Below, one piece after another: positions 59,014 to 64,000 of a stretch of 64,000 nucleotides of DNA. A program made the position numbers and the translations under genes. This DNA comes from Streptomyces katrae (lineage in GTDB: Bacteria > Actinomycetota > Actinomycetes > Streptomycetales > Streptomycetaceae), in contig NZ_JNZY01000015.1 in the NCBI RefSeq assembly GCF_000717655.1, positions 124,001 through 188,000 of the forward strand, given 5' to 3'. How positions within the stretch are numbered: position 1 is the stretch's first letter; the number at the start of each line of letters is the position of its first letter. The notes under the pieces are model-generated. The model did not search any database and was not told the DNA's origin. It was given only the letters and a program-made list of their open reading frames with translations.

Positions 59014-60618
59014 TCATGCCTTCCTCCCGGGCCCCGGCCGGACACGCACCGACACCGAGTGCCACCCGGTCGCCCCGTCGGGGACGGTCCCGGTGCGCAC
59101 GCCCGTCTGGACGGCGCCCGTTCCGTCCGTGGCGCGGACCTCCAGCGTGTGCCGGCCCGGCGTCGCCTCCCACACCCACACCCACTGCCGCCAGGTGTCC
59201 TTGCCGTCCGCCGCCCCCAGCCGGGCCTCCTGCCACGGGCCCGCGTCCACCCGTACCTCGACCCGCGAGATCCCGCGGTGCTGCGCCCACGCCACCCCGG
59301 CCACCGTCACCCGCCCCTCCTCCGGCTCGGCGGACGGGCGCGGGGTGTCGATCCGGGACTGCGTCTTGACCGGGGCCTGCTGCGCCCAGGACCGGCGCAC
59401 CCAGTACGCGTCGTACGCCGCGAACGTCGTCAGCTCCAGGTCGCGCAGCCACTTGCACGCCGAGACGTACCCGTACAGGCCGGGTACGACCATCCGTACC
59501 GGGAAGCCGTGCGCGAAGGGCAGCGGCTCGCCGTTCATCCCGACGGCGAGCAGCGCGTCCCGGCCGTCCATGACCGTCTCGACGGGCGTGCCGATCGTCA
59601 TCCCGTCCACCGACCGCGCCACCAGCTGGTCGGCCGGGCCGCCCTGCGAGGGCGGCCGCACCCCCGCCTCCCGCAGCAGGTCGGCCAGGCGTACGCCGAG
59701 CCAGCGGGCATTGCCCGCGTACGGGCCCCCGACCTCGTTCGACACGCAGCACAGGGTGATGTCGTGCTCGGCGAGCGGGCGGGCCAGCAGCTCCCGCAGC
59801 CCGAATTCGAGCGGGTTGGGGACGCCGTCCCCATGGATGCGCAGCCGCCAGGTGTCCGCGTCCACCCGGGGGACGACCAGGGCGGTGTCCACCCGGTAGA
59901 AGTCCCGGTTGGGCGTGATGAACCGGGAGATCCCGGGCACCCGCAGGTCCGCGCCCGGCGGGACGGGCGGCGCGGGCACGGCCGGCTTCGGCAGGACCAG
60001 GTCCGCCCGGGACGCCGTGGCCCCCGCCGAGCCGTACGCGCCGAGCCGGCGCCCGGCGTACCCGATCCCGGCCGAGGCCACGAGGGCCGCGGCGACCAGC
60101 CGGCCGAAACCGCGCCGGTCCATCGACCAGGCCCCGCCCGGCGGCGCGCCCACCGGACGGGGCCTGGTCAGCGCGCGGACCAGCAGCAACAGCACCCCGG
60201 CGGCGGCCAGCCCGCCCACCAGCGACGGCAGCGCATCGCGCCAGGTCGCCTCTGGCCGGCTGAGCGCGGCCACCGCGCCGACCAGCCCGAAACAGCCGGC
60301 GAGCGCGATCCCGGCGGGCAGGTGCCGTACGGCGAGCACCCCGGCCAGAGCGGCGACCGCAGCCAGCACGACGACGATCCCGAGGGCCAGCAGCAGTTTG
60401 TCGGCGATGCCGAACTCCCGGATCGCCCATTCCTTGACGCCGACCGGCGTACGGTCGACGACGGCTCCGCCGACCGCGGTGACCGGGGAGGCCTCCGGCC
60501 GGACGGCCGCCGAAGCCAGCTCCGCCACGGCCAGTCCCGCGCCGGCGGCGACCAGCCCGCAGACGGCCCCGCCCAGGATGCGGCGCCGCCGCCCCAGGTC
60601 TGCCTTCACACGGGTCAT
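59014..60618 (-). CDS. membrane molybdopterin-dependent oxidoreductase (sulfite-oxidase-like)
   Basis: A 534-aa protein with about five transmembrane segments in the first 200 residues, then a sulfite-oxidase-fold catalytic domain (about 230-420). The Mo-coordinating Cys is in ITLCCVSNEVGGPYAG near residue 288. Further marks: FPVRMVVPGLYGYVSACKW and the C-terminal Mo-co dimerisation domain (VTVAGVAWAQHRGISRVEVR). The substrate is unknown; family members oxidise small S- or N-compounds. It begins a minus-strand run ending with the esterase 61 bp downstream. Confidence 0.9.
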   Translation of the reverse strand: MTRVKADLGRRRRILGGAVCGLVAAGAGLAVAELASAAVRPEASPVTAVGGAVVDRTPVGVKEWAIREFGIADKLLLALGIVVVLAAVAALAGVLAVRHLPAGIALAGCFGLVGAVAALSRPEATWRDALPSLVGGLAAAGVLLLLVRALTRPRPVGAPPGGAWSMDRRGFGRLVAAALVASAGIGYAGRRLGAYGSAGATASRADLVLPKPAVPAPPVPPGADLRVPGISRFITPNRDFYRVDTALVVPRVDADTWRLRIHGDGVPNPLEFGLRELLARPLAEHDITLCCVSNEVGGPYAGNARWLGVRLADLLREAGVRPPSQGGPADQLVARSVDGMTIGTPVETVMDGRDALLAVGMNGEPLPFAHGFPVRMVVPGLYGYVSACKWLRDLELTTFAAYDAYWVRRSWAQQAPVKTQSRIDTPRPSAEPEEGRVTVAGVAWAQHRGISRVEVRVDAGPWQEARLGAADGKDTWRQWVWVWEATPGRHTLEVRATDGTGAVQTGVRTGTVPDGATGWHSVSVRVRPGPGRKA

Positions 60619-60778
60619 GTGCAGTCACCGTCCGCCGCGAAGCCGGATGCCGGGTGCCGGACACCGGATGGAGCCGGGTGCCGGGTGCCGGTACGGGAGG
60701 GGCCCCGCCCGCCGGTTCCAGTGTCACTCCGACCCGGGCGGGCCTGCGCCCGGCCGCGCCCGTTCGGCCCCGTTCGGG

Positions 60779-61960
60779 TCAGTGCACCGGCGCCGGCGGC
60801 ACCCAGCGCCCGGTGCGCGGCGCCTTCACCCCGTACTCCGCCTTCAGCTCCGCCGGGATGGCGTGGTGCATGACCCGGCCCCGGGTCAGCGCGGACAGCT
60901 CGAAGCCGGCGAGCAGCGAGCCCGCCTTGTCGAGCGCCCACTCCGCGAAGGGGCTGCTGTCCTCGATGGTCTCCAGCAGCCCCAGGAACACCGGGACGGC
61001 CCTGGCCGCCGAGTCCCAGGGGCTGCGCGGGACCTCCAGCCAGTCGCCGATGGTGTCGCCGACCAGGTAGCGGACGGTGGCCGGGACCATGGGGTCGAAG
61101 AGCGTGCCGGGGACCACGTCCTCGTACAGCCGCAGCAGCTGCGCGTTCAGTCCGGCGCCCTCGGGGGAGGGACCGAGATGGCGCAGGAGGTAGAGGTCGC
61201 AGTACGCGCGGGCCTCGGCGAGGTTCTCCGGTACGGCCGACATGTCGCAGCCCAGCAGGGCGGCCACGACCCGCCAGGCGTAGTGGTACGCCTCCGCGCC
61301 CTCCTCGCTCATGTGGATGCCGAGCCGGTGCATGGCGTCGAGCACCAGCAGCGAGAAGAACGTCTGCCCGGCGATCATGTCCTCCTGGCAGATCGGCAGG
61401 CCGTCCCGCTCGACGTCCCAGTGGCCGCCGTGGCGCAGGTGGTGGCGCACCGCCGCGTGCAGCAGCCGGACCTTCTGCGCGGCCGGGATGAACTTGCCGC
61501 CCTCCGCGAAGGAGTCGGTCCGCATGAGGTACGTGACGAACTGGCCGGTGTTGGCCATCCGCCGGGAGGGGTACGCGAGCGAGTGCGTCGAGGAGAGCAG
61601 CCGGGCCATCCGGGGTACGGCGTAGCTGACGGGCATCGCGGCGAAGGACAGACCGGTGTTGATGTGGGCGGCGTTGTCCATGAAGAACAGCCGGGCCTGT
61701 TCCATGACGTCCCAGTCGACCCACGCCGGGGGCACGGCGGTGGCCTCGAAATAGGCGCGGGCGGAGGCCGGGAGCCGCTCGGGGAGCGGGTCCCCGGCGG
61801 TGGTGAAGAACCGCATGAGCGTGTTGAAGTCGCCCACCTCACCCCGGTGGAACAGGGCGGCGACGGTCTCGTCGGCGAGCGGATCGCCCTGCACGGACAG
61901 GGCGTCGAGGGCGGCGTCGTCGTAACGGGGCCATGGTGAGGCGTTATTGGGGGTGGTCAC
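60779..61960 (-). CDS. DUF2236 oxygenase, latex-clearing-protein/MpaB-like
   Basis: A 393-aa soluble protein of the DUF2236 family, which includes the rubber oxygenase Lcp (heme b, cleaves poly(cis-1,4-isoprene)). Family blocks: FFMDNAAHINTGLSFAAMPV, LSSTHSLAYPSRRMANTGQF and KVRLLHAAVRHHLRHGG with the His that ligates heme. No signal peptide, unlike secreted Lcp, so it should act inside the cell. It lies 34 bp downstream of a polyprenyl diphosphate synthase, hinting at a polyprenyl substrate. Confidence 0.85.
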   Translation of the reverse strand: MTTPNNASPWPRYDDAALDALSVQGDPLADETVAALFHRGEVGDFNTLMRFFTTAGDPLPERLPASARAYFEATAVPPAWVDWDVMEQARLFFMDNAAHINTGLSFAAMPVSYAVPRMARLLSSTHSLAYPSRRMANTGQFVTYLMRTDSFAEGGKFIPAAQKVRLLHAAVRHHLRHGGHWDVERDGLPICQEDMIAGQTFFSLLVLDAMHRLGIHMSEEGAEAYHYAWRVVAALLGCDMSAVPENLAEARAYCDLYLLRHLGPSPEGAGLNAQLLRLYEDVVPGTLFDPMVPATVRYLVGDTIGDWLEVPRSPWDSAARAVPVFLGLLETIEDSSPFAEWALDKAGSLLAGFELSALTRGRVMHHAIPAELKAEYGVKAPRTGRWVPPAPVH

Positions 61961-61994
61961 TTCACTGTCCTTCTGGTCGGTTCGGGAGCGCGCG

Positions 61995-63029
61995 CTACAG
62001 CGAGCGCTCGGCGGCGGTACCGGCCAGCTCGCACAGCGCGGACCGCGCCTCCGCGGGCATCGGTACGGCGTCCAGAGCGGCGGCGGCCCGGGCGATGCGC
62101 TCCCGGATCATGTCCTCGACCTGCTGGCGGGCACCGCAGCGGTCCATCAACTCACGTACGCAGGCGGCCTCTTCCTCGCCGAGGTCGGGCCGGCCGACCA
62201 GCTTGGCGAGCAGCCGCCGGTCGTCGGCGCCGGCCGCCGCGAGGGTCAGGGCGAGCAGCGCGGTCGGTTTGCCGTCCCGCAGGTCGTCGACATTCGACTT
62301 GCCCGTCCTGGCCGGGTCGCCGAAGGTGCCCAGCAGGTCGTCGCGCAGCTGGAAGGCCTCGCCGAGCGGCAGCCCGTACGCGGAGAAGGCGTCCAGCAGG
62401 GCGGGGGAGCCCCCGCCGAGGGTGGCGCCCAGGTGCAGCGGCCGCTCGACGGTGTACTTGGCCGTCTTGAAGCGGGCCACCTCCAGTGACTCCGTCACCT
62501 GCGGCTCCCGGGCCGGCTGTGCCCGGGTGCGCAGCACCTCGAGGAACTCGCCCGCCATCGTCTCGCGCAGCAGCGTGGACCAGAGCGGGACGGTCCGGGC
62601 CAGATAGGCGCCGGGCAGCCCGCAGGAGCTGAAGACGTGTCCGGCGTACCCCATCAGCAGGTCGCCGAGGATCATCGCGAGGGCGGTGGAGCGCTGTCCG
62701 GCGGCGGCGAAGGCGGCGTGCGCGGTGAGCCGGCCGTGCCGCATCAGGCTGTCGTCGATGATGTCGTCGTGGGTGCAGGCCGCCGCGTGGACGAGCTCCA
62801 TCGCGGCCGCGGCCCGGATCGCGCCCTCGCAGTCGGGCTGTCCCGCCGCCCGCCACCCCCAGTACAGGTACGCGGCCCGGATCCGCTTGCCGCTCGCCAG
62901 CGAGCGGCGCAACTGCTCGGACAGCGGGAAGAGTTCGACGTGCAGCCCGAGCAGCGCCTGCTCCTCCTCGTCGGCCAGCCGGACCAGCACCTCGTCGATG
63001 CGCTCCTTGAAGCCGGTGTGGTCATGCAC
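61995..63029 (-). CDS. polyprenyl diphosphate synthase
   Basis: A 344-aa class I isoprenyl diphosphate synthase. First Asp motif HDDIIDDSLMRHGR near residue 89, second RDDLLGTFGDPARTGKS near 230. Also GKRIRAAYLYWGW at the start. It condenses IPP with allylic diphosphates; the bulky/small residues before the first motif (MELVHAAACTHDD) do not fix chain length with confidence. It overlaps the small gene upstream by 8 bp and precedes the DUF2236 oxygenase. Confidence 0.92.
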   Translation of the reverse strand: MHDHTGFKERIDEVLVRLADEEEQALLGLHVELFPLSEQLRRSLASGKRIRAAYLYWGWRAAGQPDCEGAIRAAAAMELVHAAACTHDDIIDDSLMRHGRLTAHAAFAAAGQRSTALAMILGDLLMGYAGHVFSSCGLPGAYLARTVPLWSTLLRETMAGEFLEVLRTRAQPAREPQVTESLEVARFKTAKYTVERPLHLGATLGGGSPALLDAFSAYGLPLGEAFQLRDDLLGTFGDPARTGKSNVDDLRDGKPTALLALTLAAAGADDRRLLAKLVGRPDLGEEEAACVRELMDRCGARQQVEDMIRERIARAAAALDAVPMPAEARSALCELAGTAAERSL

Positions 63030-63405
63030 GGGGGTGGCCCTCGCCGGCGACCCGCTCGGCGGCCCGCCGGGCCATGGTCTCCAGGTGGTTCTCCGCTCCC
63101 GCGCCCGACCTGCGGGTGGCCAGCTCGCCCCGCTTGCGCAACTCCACGACCCCGTCGGTGAGCAGGTCCCGCAGGTCGGAGCGGCGCAGTACGCCCTGGG
63201 CCCGCTCGGCGGACTGCCGTAACTGGTCGAGGGCCAGATCGGCGACCCCGGCGGCGAGGAGCGTCAGCAGCTCGAGGGTCACGGGCGGGGTGTCGGGAGC
63301 GGGGTTCTCCGGTCCGGGCGCTGACGGCTCCGCCTGCGGTGCGGGTCGCCCGGGCTGTGCGGGATGCCCGGTCTGTCCGGGCCGTTCGTGTCCGGTCTGG
63401 GACAT
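63022..63405 (-). CDS. small helical protein of unknown function, upstream of polyprenyl synthase
   Basis: A 127-aa protein. Residues 1-45 are Pro/Gly/Gln-rich and disordered; residues 46-120 form helices (LELLTLLAAGVADLALDQLR, DLLTDGVVELRKRGELATRR). No known family recognised. Overlap with the polyprenyl synthase start implies co-translation. It could be a scaffold or regulatory subunit; function unknown. Confidence 0.62.
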   Translation of the reverse strand: MSQTGHERPGQTGHPAQPGRPAPQAEPSAPGPENPAPDTPPVTLELLTLLAAGVADLALDQLRQSAERAQGVLRRSDLRDLLTDGVVELRKRGELATRRSGAGAENHLETMARRAAERVAGEGHPRA

Positions 63406-63895
63406 GCGCGGTGCACTCCTGCTGGCGTCGGGCCGTCACGGCGTCCGAAGGGGCGGCCGCCGGATGCTCCGAGGGCCGCCCCTGATCGTTCCGGGCCAGT
63501 CAACCGAGTGCCCGTCCCGTGCGTCGAACCGCAGGGGGATTTCTCCCTCGCACGAGTACGGGGATTCCCACGGGCGGGTGATGATCAGCGCATGATCCGA
63601 CCGCGGCCGCGCCGCGTGGTGTAGCCGGCCAGCGGGCGTCCCGGTCCCAGGACTTCAGGTCCGCCGAGACGGCCGTGGCCAGGGTGTGCGGATCCCCGCT
63701 CGGGCCGTTCGCCCCGCTCGGGGGCCGGGTGGTGCGCCGGGCCCGGTCCTCCTCGGGCTCCGTCCCGCGCCGGGTCCCGTCGGTGTGGTCGTGCTGCGTG
63801 CTGCGTGCTGCATGCTGCGTCGTGGGCCGGCGGCTCGGTGCCTGATCGGGGCCGCCGTCCGGGTGGGTCCCCGGACGGGCAGCACCGACGGGTCG
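63406..63895. other. intergenic region near window end
   Basis: 490 bp with no supported gene. The part next to the small gene contains an AT-richer promoter-like stretch (63535-63600). Further on there is a 7-bp tandem repeat at 63790-63817 and GC-rich filler. Minus-strand frames crossing it are low-complexity. Confidence 0.45.
63790..63817. repeat. 7-bp tandem repeat, four copies of CGTGCTG
   Basis: CGTGCTG three times in a row plus one copy CATGCTG, in non-coding DNA. No function evident. Confidence 0.6.
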
Positions 63896-64000
63896 TCAGA
63901 CCGGCAGGGACCAGGCCTGATCGACCCGGTGGTCGCCGCACTCGGTCAGCCGCAGCCGCTCGGCCGGGGCGTCCGGGGTGGCGGCCGCGGCGGGAGCCGT
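63896..64000 (-). CDS. 3' end of a probable ricin-type beta-trefoil (carbohydrate-binding) protein, cut by window
   Basis: The last 34 codons on the minus strand are LRLTECGDHRVDQAWSLPV preceded by an Ala/Pro linker-like stretch. LTxC...(Q)xW is the end of a ricin B-type trefoil repeat. Only the 3' end is in the window, so enzyme or lectin partner domains cannot be seen. Confidence 0.45.
   Translation of the reverse strand, partial: TAPAAAATPDAPAERLRLTECGDHRVDQAWSLPV

Overview
The window is high-GC DNA with Streptomyces-type gene style: strong third-position G/C, GTG/TTG starts, 4-bp ATGA/GTGA stop-start overlaps, a conservon (cvn) operon, monomeric isocitrate dehydrogenase and GH46/GH71 secreted hydrolases. 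It reads as an accessory-rich part of a Streptomyces chromosome with many terpenoid and polyketide genes. I see no rRNA, CRISPR array, insertion sequence or phage module. There is one tRNA-Pro(GGG). || 1-4.6 kb: 3' part of a secreted chitosanase, a DUF805 membrane protein, monomeric NADP-isocitrate dehydrogenase followed by a very strong terminator, and a stand-alone fragment of an NB-ARC-type ATPase. || 4.9-13.2 kb: two Family 2B encapsulin (EshA-like) shell genes, each paired with a terpene cyclase. On the left, on the minus strand, a shell gene is followed by a geosmin-synthase-like two-domain cyclase. On the right, on the plus strand, a 2-methylisoborneol-synthase-like cyclase is followed by a second shell gene. 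A helix-turn-helix regulator lies between them. A 36-bp element with 17-bp-spaced TGTTGAA repeats occurs on both sides of that regulator. The right-hand cyclase has a deletion plus frameshift near its 3' end. || 13.3-20.9 kb: GH71 glycosidase, class V aminotransferase, cobF, lutABC lactate-utilisation operon, VOC protein, DUF309 protein. || 21.0-28.2 kb: tRNA-Pro with a perfect hairpin terminator, then a conservon (cvnA-B-C-D plus P450) facing a terpene cyclase and a C-methyltransferase-like gene. || 28.3-35.2 kb: ordinary metabolic and regulatory genes (isochorismatase-like, SAP domain, MFS, AraC, RibD/DHFR-like, HIBCH-like, SDR, methyltransferase-like). || 35.2-53.6 kb: one tightly packed minus-strand operon of eight genes built on two iterative PKSs that look like a condensed polyunsaturated-fatty-acid (PUFA) synthase. 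PKS1 is tandem NMO-like enoylreductase-KS-AT-ACP-KR; PKS2 is KS-AT-DH-phosphopantetheinyl transferase. They are followed by a free ACP, an alpha/beta hydrolase, a glycosyltransferase, a zinc-ribbon methyltransferase fusion, a degenerate galactokinase-like protein and a secreted phosphoesterase. A divergent LysR gene and two 15-bp inverted repeats suggest the control circuit. The likely product is a glycosylated lipid-like polyketide; this is inference. || 54.2-64 kb: LysR, a secreted protein sharing the C-terminal module of the phosphoesterase, a P450, a secreted esterase, a molybdopterin oxidoreductase, and an Lcp/DUF2236-like oxygenase, polyprenyl diphosphate synthase and small-protein group. 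The window ends in the 3' end of a probable beta-trefoil protein.
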